Below are positions 47,332 to 56,467 of a DNA stretch of 64,000 bases, piece by piece. Source of the DNA: Lewinella sp. IMCC34183 (GTDB taxonomy: Bacteria; Bacteroidota; Bacteroidia; Chitinophagales; Saprospiraceae); NCBI RefSeq assembly GCF_003390915.1, contig NZ_QMEM01000004.1, positions 1 through 64,000 on the forward strand, written 5' to 3'. The number at the start of each line of letters is the position of its first letter. The first letter of the stretch is position 1. The notes under the pieces were generated by a model. The model was not told the origin of the DNA. It saw only the letters and a program-made list of their open reading frames with translations, and did not search any database. The translations under genes were made by a program, and so were the position numbers.

Positions 47332-49097
47332 GTCAGCAACACGCGACTGTGGTCCAGTGGCAAATACCAGCCCCCCGTAATCTCGGGTTCGAGCTTCGGA
47401 GAATGGTGGCAGTAGGTATCCCGAAATTCGGCCAGCGTTCCCCGCGGGTTATCCGCCAGCCAGTCCAGTAACAGCCCGGTGACGATGGGGGCGGAGAACG
47501 ACGTTCCGGTAGGAAAATAGGGCTCGCCCGTACCTATCCGCGGGGCACCGGCCGTCAGGAAGGCCGCCAGGGACACCCGGCCGGCGCCGTAGTTGGAAAA
47601 AGGCGCCCGGCGTAGCTTTTCCGCATCGGCCGTCGGGTAAAAATCTTCGTACCAGTAAGAAGCTACCGTGAGGACGTGCTCGGACATCCCCTCCGCGTAG
47701 GCTGCCGGCCACTGCGCTTCCTTATTGAGGTCCTCATGGTCGTTGCCGGCGGAGGCCACGAGGAAAATGCCGCGACGGGCCGCCGCGCGCACCGCGCAGG
47801 TCAGGGCCTCCGGGGCCTCCTGTCCGTATATGCCCCAGCTGGTATGAATGACGCGGCTGCCCACGGCTATTGCCTCGTAAATGGATACCAGGGCTCCGAA
47901 AAAACTCGATATACCGCCCGGCCCGAACGTCTTCATATGAATCACCTCCAGGGGGCGAGCGGCCCGGTATTGCGCCTGGAGGATAGCCGCTACGTAGGTA
48001 CCGTGCCCGTTCTCGTCCTCCGGCTCGTAATCGTGCCGGATGAAGTCGTACCCCAGGTGCCAGGGACGGATGTATTCCGTCCGTTTCCGCTGGCGGTACG
48101 CGGTATCTTCCCACAGGTGACGGTTGACATCGGTATCGGCACCGCTGTCAATGACGGTGACCCGCAGTGGCTCCAGGTTACGGTCCGTCTTCTGGGGGTC
48201 GCACGCGTCGCTGACTCCAAGCTCGCCCAGGTAGGACCGGGGATCAATGCCCCGCTTCCCCTTGCCGTTCTCGCCTAGGTTGCGGGCTCCCCCTCTGCCC
48301 CGGGTGGCCGGCTTTTTGGGGTTGATGAGGTTGACCAGGTAATCGGGATTCACGGTGCCGTCGCCCGAGTGGGGCGTATCGCGCATCACCTTGGCTGACC
48401 CGCCGGTGGTGTTCAGGTCGAGCCCCGGCGGTACGCCCACCACGATTACGCTGCCCGCCTCGCCAAAGTAGGTTTCGGCCGTCTCCAGCCCCGAAGCATC
48501 CGCCCACTTGCGCAGGTCGTCTTTCGGGGAGCAGCTGCTGAATACCAGGCGTTGGAAGGCTTCGCCCGCGCAGTCGAAGGGGATATACTCGGTCTCCACT
48601 TCTTCACGGTCTTGTCGGTACGGATCATTGCAGGCCGGTCGCCGCACGCGGCGCACGCCCCCCGCCGAAGCGGGCTCCTTGCCGTCGTAGGCCGCCAGGG
48701 CAACGTATCCTTTGCCTCCTTCGGCCAGATCCCCGGGGATAGAAAAACGAACCGCCAAGCTGATCAGTCCGTCCCGGTCCACCTTTACCGGCAGCCGGTA
48801 GGCTATGGGTCCGATCTCCACGCAGCGTCCGAGCAAGCGGGCTTTGCCACCTTCGTAGCGTCCATAGACGCAAGCCTTCAGGGGTTCGGCGGTCGTTTTG
48901 TACACGTGCACTACCACGCGATCAGTTTCCGGCGGGTCGAGGCCCAGCACCCGGTAGTTTCCGTCGGCGACGGCGTCGTCCTTCGGCAGATCAAGGTCGT
49001 CTTCCGGCGGCGCCGCGGTAAGCTTACGAAAGTATTCGAGCCGGGGCCGGCAGCTGTCCGGACTGCTGTAGGGGAGGTACGTTAACTTGTGTTTCAT
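47328..49097 (-). CDS. S8 (subtilisin-like) serine peptidase, no visible signal peptide
   Basis: This 589-residue protein is best started at 49097 (MKHKLTYLPYSSPDSCRP); the longer frame adds 14 residues without family sequence. Residues 1-200 form a domain also found in the upstream paralog (VVHVYKTTAEPLKACVYGRY). Next comes a segment PPGLDLNTTGGSAKVMRDTP then TVNPDYLVNLINP, placed like an I9-type propeptide end. The catalytic domain carries Asp in LRVTVIDSGADTD, His in DENGHGTYVAAIL, the oxyanion Asn in FLVASAGNDHED and Ser in PTGTSFSAPIVTGLL. The triad is complete. No export signal is seen, unlike the paralog, so this copy may act in the cytosol or use another route. Confidence 0.88.
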   Translation of the reverse strand: MKHKLTYLPYSSPDSCRPRLEYFRKLTAAPPEDDLDLPKDDAVADGNYRVLGLDPPETDRVVVHVYKTTAEPLKACVYGRYEGGKARLLGRCVEIGPIAYRLPVKVDRDGLISLAVRFSIPGDLAEGGKGYVALAAYDGKEPASAGGVRRVRRPACNDPYRQDREEVETEYIPFDCAGEAFQRLVFSSCSPKDDLRKWADASGLETAETYFGEAGSVIVVGVPPGLDLNTTGGSAKVMRDTPHSGDGTVNPDYLVNLINPKKPATRGRGGARNLGENGKGKRGIDPRSYLGELGVSDACDPQKTDRNLEPLRVTVIDSGADTDVNRHLWEDTAYRQRKRTEYIRPWHLGYDFIRHDYEPEDENGHGTYVAAILQAQYRAARPLEVIHMKTFGPGGISSFFGALVSIYEAIAVGSRVIHTSWGIYGQEAPEALTCAVRAAARRGIFLVASAGNDHEDLNKEAQWPAAYAEGMSEHVLTVASYWYEDFYPTADAEKLRRAPFSNYGAGRVSLAAFLTAGAPRIGTGEPYFPTGTSFSAPIVTGLLLDWLADNPRGTLAEFRDTYCHHSPKLEPEITGGWYLPLDHSRVLLT

Positions 49098-49165
49098 AGT
49101 ATAACCAATTGAAAGGCGGGCGAAGCCACGGGTACTCACCGCACCCGCGGCCCCGCCCGAAGAAA

Positions 49166-51016
49166 TCAGAATTTAGCCGACTCATTCCCGAGGGGTAGGT
49201 AGCGGGCATCGATAAGGGAATCGTTGAACTGCGTCGCCTGCCGAATACAGAGGTTGAGGTATTCCTCGAACGGCGCGCCCGGCCGCTCCACCAGGAAGGT
49301 GGACAGGTCGCCGGCGACCACGGGCGCGGAGAACGAGGTACCCACCGGCTCGATGAAGCCGCCCGCACCGTCCGGCACGAAGGTGGTCATGTAGGCCGCC
49401 AGCGAGGCACTGAAGCGACCGTAGTTAGAATAGGGAGCCAACTGGAGGTAGTCCTTCGACCGCTCGCGGGCCCGCCCCCGGTACCAGTGGGAGGCAACGG
49501 AGACGACCCGGCCCGAATAGCTGCGGGCGAAGGCGGCGGGCCACTGAGGGGTATCATCGATACTGAGGGTATCGTTGCCCGCCGAGGCGATCACGTACAC
49601 ATCGTTCTCCGCGGCGGTCCGGATCGCGCACTCCAGGGCCTCCGGAGCATCCGGCTGGCTGATGCCCCAGCTGGTGTTGATGACGTCGCTACCGGCGGCG
49701 ATGGCTTCGTAGATGGCTACCAGCACGCCGAAGTAGGGTGAGATGCCTTCCTCGCCGAAGGTCTTGAAGTGCAGGAGCTGCAGGGGTTGGCGGGAGCGGT
49801 AGTTGCCGATCACGGCGGCCGCGACGAGGGAACCGTGGGGGCCGAGATCGTTGGGGTCGTCGTCCCGGTCGATGAAGTCGTAGCCGAAGGATCCCGGAGT
49901 AGCGTACTCCGTATCGGGGCCCCGGCGGTAGATCGTGGCCTCGAAGAGGTCACGGTTCCGCGAGATCAGGTCGGTGCCGCTATCGATGATGGTCACCAGC
50001 TGAGCGGGGGTTTCCTCTCCCCATTCCGGCCAGGCGTAGGGCGGCAGGACCTCCCCGAAATATTCCTTTCCTCCGTTGGGAATGAACTCATTCAACAGCG
50101 GATAGTCCTTGACGGTGCGGATGCGGGTATCGGGCGGGGCCACGACGGAGGGCGTGCGGGGATTATAGAGGTTGATGAGGTAGTCCGGTTCCACGGTCCC
50201 GCCGCCGCCGTTCGCCGTGGCGCGCATCTGGCTGGCGGACCCGCCGGTCGTATTCAGGTCCAGTCCGGGAGGCACGTCGAAGACCACGACGTTGCCGAAG
50301 GGCCCGTAATACTTCTCGCTCGGATCGATCCCCAGCTCCCGGATCCACTGATTAAGCAAGTTGGAATCCTTCTCACAGGAGCTGAGGATGAGGCGCTGGA
50401 AAGCGGTACCGGCGCAGTTCATGGGAAGCGTTTCGCCGTTGGGGGCAGCCTTCTGATTGTAGACGATCTCCCCCGCGCGGCCGGGCTCCTCGTCGTCGTA
50501 GGCGGCCAGCGCGACAAAGTTGGTGCTGGCATAGGGTTCCCCCTCACCCGACAGGCCCACCCGCACGAAGAAGGAGGAGTAGGTATTGGCGGCCACGGTC
50601 ACCGGGAGGCGCTCCGCTACCTGCAACACGGTCAGGCACTCGGTGACCGGCTCGACCTCTCCGCAGGCAAGCTGCCCGTAGACGCGCAGGCGGACCGGTC
50701 CGTTAGCCCCCTTGTATACGTGGAGGACAAAATCCCCGTCGGTCCCCGCCTGCAGCTCCGCCAGGCGTTCGCGGCCGGTAAGGGTGCAGTCGTCCGGCAG
50801 GCCGGGAAAGTCGAAGCCGGAATAGTCCGGTACGTCGTTGAGTTGTTCCCAGCGCAGCAGCTTGGGCGAGCACTCCGCCGGGGCGCTGAGGGGAAGGACC
50901 TCGGTGGCATAATTACAGTCGGAGGGCTCGGGAGTAACGGGATCAAGGGGCTCGCAGCCGGACAGGAGCAGGAGCAAGCCAGACAGCAGCAGGCTGCGGT
51001 GGACGAAGGAAGACAT
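49166..51016 (-). CDS. S8 (subtilisin-like) serine peptidase lipoprotein
   Basis: This 616-residue protein is best started at 51016, which gives a clean lipoprotein signal (SFVHRSLLLSGLLLLLSGC, Cys about residue 21). The layout parallels the downstream paralog: an N-terminal domain (FVLHVYKGANGPVRLRVYGQ), the word PPGLDLNTTGGSASQMRATA, VEPDYLINLYNP at the propeptide-like junction, then the catalytic Asp in LVTIIDSGTDLI, His in LGPHGSLVAAAVIG, Asn in YVIASAGNDTLS and Ser in PVGTSFSAPVVAGDL. It would be anchored to a membrane, facing the periplasm or outside. It sits 68 nt upstream of its paralog, a tandem duplication that later diverged. Confidence 0.9.
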   Translation of the reverse strand: MSSFVHRSLLLSGLLLLLSGCEPLDPVTPEPSDCNYATEVLPLSAPAECSPKLLRWEQLNDVPDYSGFDFPGLPDDCTLTGRERLAELQAGTDGDFVLHVYKGANGPVRLRVYGQLACGEVEPVTECLTVLQVAERLPVTVAANTYSSFFVRVGLSGEGEPYASTNFVALAAYDDEEPGRAGEIVYNQKAAPNGETLPMNCAGTAFQRLILSSCEKDSNLLNQWIRELGIDPSEKYYGPFGNVVVFDVPPGLDLNTTGGSASQMRATANGGGGTVEPDYLINLYNPRTPSVVAPPDTRIRTVKDYPLLNEFIPNGGKEYFGEVLPPYAWPEWGEETPAQLVTIIDSGTDLISRNRDLFEATIYRRGPDTEYATPGSFGYDFIDRDDDPNDLGPHGSLVAAAVIGNYRSRQPLQLLHFKTFGEEGISPYFGVLVAIYEAIAAGSDVINTSWGISQPDAPEALECAIRTAAENDVYVIASAGNDTLSIDDTPQWPAAFARSYSGRVVSVASHWYRGRARERSKDYLQLAPYSNYGRFSASLAAYMTTFVPDGAGGFIEPVGTSFSAPVVAGDLSTFLVERPGAPFEEYLNLCIRQATQFNDSLIDARYLPLGNESAKF

Positions 51017-51164
51017 GGAAGTGTGTTTGTGTGATAGCAATAACAAAGGATGCCCGGGGGCATTCGTCGCTTTATGCGTGGGTGTTGGGAAATGCTACAG
51101 TCTTCGCTCTCTAATTTAGGTGTTCAGTCACAATTTTTCATAGGTAAGTGTCCGGGTCGGGCAG

Positions 51165-51193
51165 TTGGGACATCCGGCAAATTGTTATCTTGT
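51165..51193 (+). promoter_or_regulatory. Candidate promoter for the Tat-exported isomerase gene
   Basis: TTG (51165-51167), an 18-nt spacer and TATCTTGT (51186-51193) approximate the Bacteroidota pattern; the last two bases deviate from TAnnTTTG. It lies about 30 nt before the ATG at 51223. Confidence 0.4.
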
Positions 51194-51222
51194 TGCCCTC
51201 CTTTCGCTTAAAGTCAATCTCC

Positions 51223-52083
51223 ATGAACCGCCGTTCCGCCCTGAAAAACGCCGCCCTCGGTCTAGGCGCACTTAGCATCTCGAATGCCGTCAGTGCAACC
51301 GACCGGGCTACCGCCGGCACCGCTTATCAGACCAATCACAGCACCTGCCTCTGGTGCTTCCAGGGCGTACCGATCGAGGAGCTGGCCGACCGCGGCAAGG
51401 ACATCGGCCTGAAGAGCATCGAGCTAACCACCGTCGATCAGTGGCCCATCCTCAAGGAACGGGGCCTGACGTGCGCGATGGGTACCCACAAGGACTTCAG
51501 CATCGACACCGGCTGGAACGACCCGAAGAACCACGAGATGCTGCAGGAGCAGTACACCAAGGTGATCCGCGATGCCGCCGACCACGGCATCCCGAGCGTC
51601 ATCGTCATGAGCGGCAACCGCCGCGGCATGAGCGACTACGACGGCATGCGCAACTGCGCCGTCGGCCTGCGCCCCATGGTCAAGCTGGCCGAAGACGCCG
51701 GCGTCACCCTGCAGATGGAACTGCTCAATAGCAAGGTGAACCACCCCGACTACATGTGCGACCGTACCCAGTGGGGGGCCGGCTTGGGCGAGATGATCGG
51801 CTCGGACCGCTTCAAGCTGCTCTACGACATCTACCACATGCAGATCATGGAGGGCGACGTGATCGCGACCATCCGCAAGTACCAGGACTACATCGGTCAC
51901 TACCACACCGGCGGAGTACCCGGTCGCCACGAGATCAACGACAGCCAGGAGCTGAACTACCCGGCCATCGTCCGGGCCATCCACGAAACCGGCTTCCAGG
52001 GCTACATCGCCCAGGAGTTCGTGCCCACCTACGACGATAAGATCAAGGCCCTCGAGGAGGGGATGCGCATCTGCGAGGTATGA
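51223..52083 (+). CDS. Tat-exported sugar phosphate isomerase/epimerase-like TIM-barrel protein
   Basis: This 286-residue protein starts at ATG 51223 with MNRRSALKNAALGLGALSIS, a twin-arginine-type signal ending near VSA. The mature part is an AP-endonuclease-2/xylose-isomerase-like barrel: YQTNHSTCLWCFQGVPIEEL, ELADRGKDIGLKSIELTT, VTLQMELLNSKVNH, KLLYDIYHMQIMEGDV, GHYHTGGVPGRHEIND and YIAQEFVPTYDDK. Metal-ligand Glu, Asp, His and Glu are visible in these words. The pattern is close to hydroxypyruvate isomerases; exported homologues of unknown substrate are common in Bacteroidota. It overlaps the next gene by 4 nt. Confidence 0.88.
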   Translation: MNRRSALKNAALGLGALSISNAVSATDRATAGTAYQTNHSTCLWCFQGVPIEELADRGKDIGLKSIELTTVDQWPILKERGLTCAMGTHKDFSIDTGWNDPKNHEMLQEQYTKVIRDAADHGIPSVIVMSGNRRGMSDYDGMRNCAVGLRPMVKLAEDAGVTLQMELLNSKVNHPDYMCDRTQWGAGLGEMIGSDRFKLLYDIYHMQIMEGDVIATIRKYQDYIGHYHTGGVPGRHEINDSQELNYPAIVRAIHETGFQGYIAQEFVPTYDDKIKALEEGMRICEV

Positions 52084-52655
52084 AGACACCGCCCTATCAG
52101 CTCATCGCCACGGTAGGCAGTATCCTGCTGGTGGCCTTCGTGCTGGCGGCCTACCGTTTCTTCCCGGGCGGGATGCCCGGCTGGTCCTTCACGCTGGCCT
52201 GGATCGTCGCGGCCCTCGTACTGGCGGCTACCGTTACCGAGCTTTGGCTGCTGTGGCGTGACTACCGGGCGGGGCTGCTTTTTCCCATGCGCAATGCCTC
52301 CCTCTTCATCCTTCTCTTCAGCGTCGTGGGGCTGCCGGCGTACCTCGTGTTTGCCGGCGTGACGGGTCGGGAGCTCGGCCCCGCTACCCTGCTTCTCGTG
52401 CCCGTGTTCCTTTCCTTCGCCACACGCAACCTGTTCCGGGTTCGGATCGACAACCTCACGTTACGCGCCAAGACCGGCTTCCGCGCGCCGGTCGAGGTTC
52501 CACTCTTCAGCATCTCGGACGTATCGGTCACCGACGACCGCATCACCGTGGAATCCGACGACCACCGGCCGGTACAACTGCTGCGGGTGTTCTTCCTGGC
52601 GCGCCACTGGGCGGCGCTGCGCGAGCGGCTGACCGCCCTGGCTACTGATCGGTAG
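52080..52655 (+). CDS. Small membrane protein, four predicted helices
   Basis: This 191-residue protein of unknown function starts at ATG 52080, overlapping the isomerase stop (ATGA). It has four hydrophobic segments: about residues 7-27 (LIATVGSILLVAFVLAAYRF), 34-56, 71-95 and 99-120. A soluble tail of about 70 residues then carries VEVPLFSISDVSVTDDRITV, which looks like the beta-rich part of a PH-like domain. Coupling to the exported isomerase suggests co-expression, but no joint function is evident. Its 3' end overlaps the convergent CHAT gene by 14 nt. Confidence 0.65.
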   Translation: MKTPPYQLIATVGSILLVAFVLAAYRFFPGGMPGWSFTLAWIVAALVLAATVTELWLLWRDYRAGLLFPMRNASLFILLFSVVGLPAYLVFAGVTGRELGPATLLLVPVFLSFATRNLFRVRIDNLTLRAKTGFRAPVEVPLFSISDVSVTDDRITVESDDHRPVQLLRVFFLARHWAALRERLTALATDR

Positions 52656-55533
52656 CGGTCGCCCGTTTCAGGACGATCAGGAAGTAGGAGAGGATGGAAA
52701 TGATCATTGCCGCGGTCATGATATAGCTCCAGGAGGGCATCCCCGCGTCACCATCCCGCCCGTCATCCTCCAGCAGCAGGGGGCCGGCGGCTCCGTATAG
52801 GGTAAGCGCCGACCAAAAATAGGGATGGGCGTACTCACCGCTCCGCAGGGCCGCCTGGGCGGCGTGCAGGGCCTCCGAGCGGCTGGCTCCGCCGACCAGG
52901 CGCCGGTAGAAGTCCAGGATCAGGTCCTTCGTCGCGCGGTCGTCCACCTCCCAGAGCGTCGTCAGCGTACTCCGGGAGCCGGCCGTGGCAAAGGCGCTCG
53001 CCAGACTCATCGTGGTCTCCCCCGCCGCCAGCTGCCCTAGGGAGGTCTCGCAGGCCGAGAGTACCGTCAGTTCGTTGTCGATGGGTAGGCCGTACAGGTC
53101 GTTGAAGTAGAGTAACTCTTCCCGTTGCAGGCTGTCGCCCCCCTGGGAGAAGGCCACGAAGCTCAGGTTAGGGTCGGTGGGATGTACGCTGCCGTGGCTT
53201 GAGAGGTGCAGGATGCGGTTGCCGCTTAGCTCCTCCAGGAATCGGGCGCGGCTGGCATCGGCCCCAAAGTAGGTCTGCGCGTTCGCTACCAGTCCCGCGA
53301 CCTGCTCCACCTCTTCCCGGTTATAGGGCAGCGCGCCCAGGCCGGCCCCGCCGCGCAGCAATTCGTCGGCACCGCGCGTCGGGCTGCCGGTCGCTTCTCC
53401 CCCGAAGGTCGGTGCGAAAGCCAGCAGGTTGCGGGCGTACTGCCGGTCGCCTTGCTCACTTACCGTCACCAAGTACTGCCCGCTGTAGGCGTACGCCAGC
53501 TCGCTGCTGTCGTGCAGGTACCGCTGGGCGGCGTAGTCCAGGGGTACGTCGCTTTCCGCCAGCGGAAGCCCCGCAAAAGGAAGGTAATTGAGCACCCCGT
53601 CGGGTACGATGCAGAGGCGCGGCCGCTGGTGCAGGGCTTTCCGCAGGGCGGGGGGCAGCAGCTGGTCGCGGAGGGTCAGGCCGGTGGTCAGGAAGGATGC
53701 GTCCAGGGCGGCCTGTTCGGCGTCGCTGCGCAGGCTCTTGCGGCGGTAGTAACTGTCCTCGATGGCCGCACGGAAGGCGGTTACGCGCTCGGTCAGCCGG
53801 TCGCTTTCCCGGATGGGGTACGCCTCCAGAACGCCGTCGGGGGACAGCACGAACACCAGGCTGCCCCGCTCGGAAAGGTGATACTCCACCAGGGTGCAGC
53901 CGGTGGCGGCCAGGTGATCGGTGAGTTTACCGCGGGCGAAGGCGGGCAGGCCGATGCTGTCGGGGTTCTCCCGGGCCTCCAGCCGGTCGAGGCGCAGCCG
54001 GTCTTCCTCTAGTCGGGACTGCCATTGCTGCTCCCCGAGACTGACGCGCCGTTCCAGGTCCGCAACCCGGCGGAAAAGCGCGCGCTCCTTCGCGGACCGC
54101 TGCTGCCGGTTCGACTGCAGGGCGGTGATGAGCGAATAGGCCCGCCCGCGTTCGCTCAGTTCCAGGGCTTGCCACAGATCCTCGGGATCCCCCGTGTCCT
54201 GGTAGCGGCGATAATAAAGCGCCAGGGCCTCATCGAAGAAGGGGCGCAGGTTCTGGCTCAGGTACTTGCGGCTGTCGAGGGTGCTGACGCCCTCCCGGAG
54301 GCGTTCCTGCAGGGCGAACTGCGTGGTGTAGTCCTGCAACGCCCGGTCTATACTGTCTACGGCCGCGAACACCCGGGCCCGCAGGCCGAGCAGGTCGATC
54401 AGCGGCACCAGGTCGGTGACGGTGCTGTCCGCGACCACCTCATGGAAGCGGTCGGGCGGCAGATCGGTGAGGTAGGTAAGCCGCTCGTTAACGGCCGCCA
54501 GTGCTTCCTGCTGCCGACCCCAGCCGTGCAGGTAGCGCGGAATTCGGTCGTTGCTGTAGAAGTCGTATGGCCACCCCCAGGCAAGAAAGGCAGATCGCGC
54601 CAGTTCCGCATAGCGGTCGAATTCCGGCTCGTCCTGTTTTTCTCCGTAGTAATTGGCTAGGTTGAGGTAGAGGTGCCCAAGCTCACTGTCGGCGTCTGCC
54701 TCGTCCCCGGCCGCGGCAACGCCCCGCAGGAAGCTTTCCCGGGCAGCTTCGAGCTCACCCTCCTCCCACTGCAGGAGCCCGACCATATTGTGGGCCCGGG
54801 CCAATTTGAGGGGCACTCCCTCGCCCATTGCGATTTCGAGCAGGCGACGGGCGTAGCGGGTACCCTGGCCGATCTCGTTCAGGCGCAGCATGATGCGCGC
54901 GGCGCGGTAGTGGGTAAAGTACCGGGCGGACACCTTCAGGTCCGGCAGTTCGTCCGACAGGTCAACCGCCCGGGAGGCGGCGCTGAAGGCGACGCGGTAA
55001 TCCTGCCGGTCGATGGCCAGCGCACTGAGCTCGTTGAGGGCGGAGAGGTACAGCTCGGTCGGCTCCTCCTGTCCCTCCAGCAGTTCCAGTGCCTCGCGGA
55101 TATGGTGGTCCGATTCCTCGTAGCGGCGGAGGTAGCGCAGGCTGCTGGCCAGGTTAACGTGCGACTGGGCGCGGTCCGCCACGGAAGCGTCGGGCAGGCG
55201 ATCCCGCAGTTCCGCGGCCTGCTCGTAGTAGCTGCTGGCTACTGAATCGGCGTAGCAATCCAGGTTCAGGTTACCCAGCAGGTGAAGCGCGTGACCGGCC
55301 AGGGTATCGGTATAGGACTCCCCGCCCCGCCGCCACAGGCTGCCCCAGGCGAGGGACTGGGCATCGGCCGGACGCGTGAAGCGCCAGGCGGCGGCGGAGT
55401 CCAGGAGGGTCTGGCGGTCGGCACCAGAATTGAACATATCCTGAACGGACGGCGAGGAAGATTGCGCTGCCAGCTGCGGACCGACCAGCAGCACGAGGAG
55501 CGCACCGAGCAGGGTAGCAAAGGGGTGAGGCAT
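52642..55533 (-). CDS. Exported TPR-CHAT peptidase-like protein
   Basis: This protein has 963 residues from the ATG at 55533 (nine more if started at 55560). A signal peptide is clear (MPHPFATLLGALLVLLVGPQ, cleavage near LAAQ). Residues about 60-520 are helical repeats of TPR type, with pairs such as SHVNLASSLRYLRRYEESDH and ALNELSALAIDRQDYRVAFS. A coiled coil follows (about 490-540). The C-terminal third is a CHAT domain, a caspase-related fold. The catalytic His is in RILHLSSHGSVHP and the Cys in LTVLSACETSLGQLAAG, followed by FATAGSRSTLTTLWEVDD. One last membrane helix (YIMTAAMIISILSYFLIVL) would anchor it with the enzyme in the periplasm. The substrate is unknown. Confidence 0.9.
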   Translation of the reverse strand: MPHPFATLLGALLVLLVGPQLAAQSSSPSVQDMFNSGADRQTLLDSAAAWRFTRPADAQSLAWGSLWRRGGESYTDTLAGHALHLLGNLNLDCYADSVASSYYEQAAELRDRLPDASVADRAQSHVNLASSLRYLRRYEESDHHIREALELLEGQEEPTELYLSALNELSALAIDRQDYRVAFSAASRAVDLSDELPDLKVSARYFTHYRAARIMLRLNEIGQGTRYARRLLEIAMGEGVPLKLARAHNMVGLLQWEEGELEAARESFLRGVAAAGDEADADSELGHLYLNLANYYGEKQDEPEFDRYAELARSAFLAWGWPYDFYSNDRIPRYLHGWGRQQEALAAVNERLTYLTDLPPDRFHEVVADSTVTDLVPLIDLLGLRARVFAAVDSIDRALQDYTTQFALQERLREGVSTLDSRKYLSQNLRPFFDEALALYYRRYQDTGDPEDLWQALELSERGRAYSLITALQSNRQQRSAKERALFRRVADLERRVSLGEQQWQSRLEEDRLRLDRLEARENPDSIGLPAFARGKLTDHLAATGCTLVEYHLSERGSLVFVLSPDGVLEAYPIRESDRLTERVTAFRAAIEDSYYRRKSLRSDAEQAALDASFLTTGLTLRDQLLPPALRKALHQRPRLCIVPDGVLNYLPFAGLPLAESDVPLDYAAQRYLHDSSELAYAYSGQYLVTVSEQGDRQYARNLLAFAPTFGGEATGSPTRGADELLRGGAGLGALPYNREEVEQVAGLVANAQTYFGADASRARFLEELSGNRILHLSSHGSVHPTDPNLSFVAFSQGGDSLQREELLYFNDLYGLPIDNELTVLSACETSLGQLAAGETTMSLASAFATAGSRSTLTTLWEVDDRATKDLILDFYRRLVGGASRSEALHAAQAALRSGEYAHPYFWSALTLYGAAGPLLLEDDGRDGDAGMPSWSYIMTAAMIISILSYFLIVLKRATATDQ

Positions 55534-55648
55534 GCGACGTAGTGTGCGTGAGTGGTTCACCTAAGATAGCCTATCCCCAAGAATCGCGCCGTCCCCGCCA
55601 TTTTGCGCATCTTTGCCGGCTATTCAAATCCCCCCAAACTACCGTAGT

Positions 55649-56467
55649 ATGCAGGACCTCCGCCCCACCATCGAAGCCGCCTGGGAAAACCGCGACTTGC
55701 TTAAGGAAACCGCCACTCGGCAGGCCATCGACGCCGTTATCGAAGAACTGGACAAAGGCCGCCTCCGCGTTGCCGAACCCGGGGCCGACGGCGACTGGCA
55801 AGTAAACGACTGGGTGAAGAAAGCCGTAGTGCTCTACTTCCCCATCCGCCAGATGGAGACCATCGAGGTCGGTCCTTTCGAGTTCCACGACAAGATGGAG
55901 CTCAAGCGCGACTACGCCAGCCAGGGCGTCCGTGTCGTGCCCCACGCCGTGGCCCGCTACGGCGCCTACCTGGAAAAGGGCGTGATCATGATGCCCAGCT
56001 ACGTCAACATCGGCGCCTGGGTGGGCAGCGGCACCATGGTCGATACCTGGGCTACCGTCGGCAGCTGCGGGCAGATCGGCCGCAACGTGCACCTCAGCGG
56101 CGGCGTCGGCATCGGCGGCGTCCTGGAACCCCTGCAGGCTACTCCCACGATCATCGAGGACGATTGCTTCATCGGCTCCCGCTCCATCGTCGTGGAGGGC
56201 GTACGCGTGTGCAAGGAAGCCGTACTAGGTGCTAACGTGGTCCTGACCCAGAGCACCCGCATCATAGACGTGACCGGCGATGAGCCCGTCACTCACCGCG
56301 GCGTAGTACCCGAGCGGTCGGTGGTGATCCCCGGCAGCTATACCAAATCCTTCCCGGCGGGCGACTACCAGGTCAGTTGCGCCCTGATCATCGGCAAGCG
56401 TAAGGAGAGTACGGATAAGAAGACCAGCCTGAACGCGGCACTGCGGGAGCATGACGTGGCGGTTTAG
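55649..56467 (+). CDS. dapD: Tetrahydrodipicolinate N-succinyltransferase
   Basis: This 272-residue enzyme of lysine and diaminopimelate synthesis transfers succinyl from succinyl-CoA to tetrahydrodipicolinate. The start at ATG 55649 gives MQDLRPTIEAAWENRDLLKE. The frame is open 12 codons upstream without family sequence. Motifs are VNDWVKKAVVLYFPI, then the left-handed beta-helix hexapeptides with MMPSYVNIGAWVGSGTMVDT, TVGSCGQIGRNVHLSGGVGI, GGVLEPLQATPTIIEDDCFI and the C-terminal VVIPGSYTKSFPAGDYQVSC. Length is normal. A CATCTTTG, near the -7 consensus, lies about 35 nt upstream. Confidence 0.96.
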   Translation: MQDLRPTIEAAWENRDLLKETATRQAIDAVIEELDKGRLRVAEPGADGDWQVNDWVKKAVVLYFPIRQMETIEVGPFEFHDKMELKRDYASQGVRVVPHAVARYGAYLEKGVIMMPSYVNIGAWVGSGTMVDTWATVGSCGQIGRNVHLSGGVGIGGVLEPLQATPTIIEDDCFIGSRSIVVEGVRVCKEAVLGANVVLTQSTRIIDVTGDEPVTHRGVVPERSVVIPGSYTKSFPAGDYQVSCALIIGKRKESTDKKTSLNAALREHDVAV

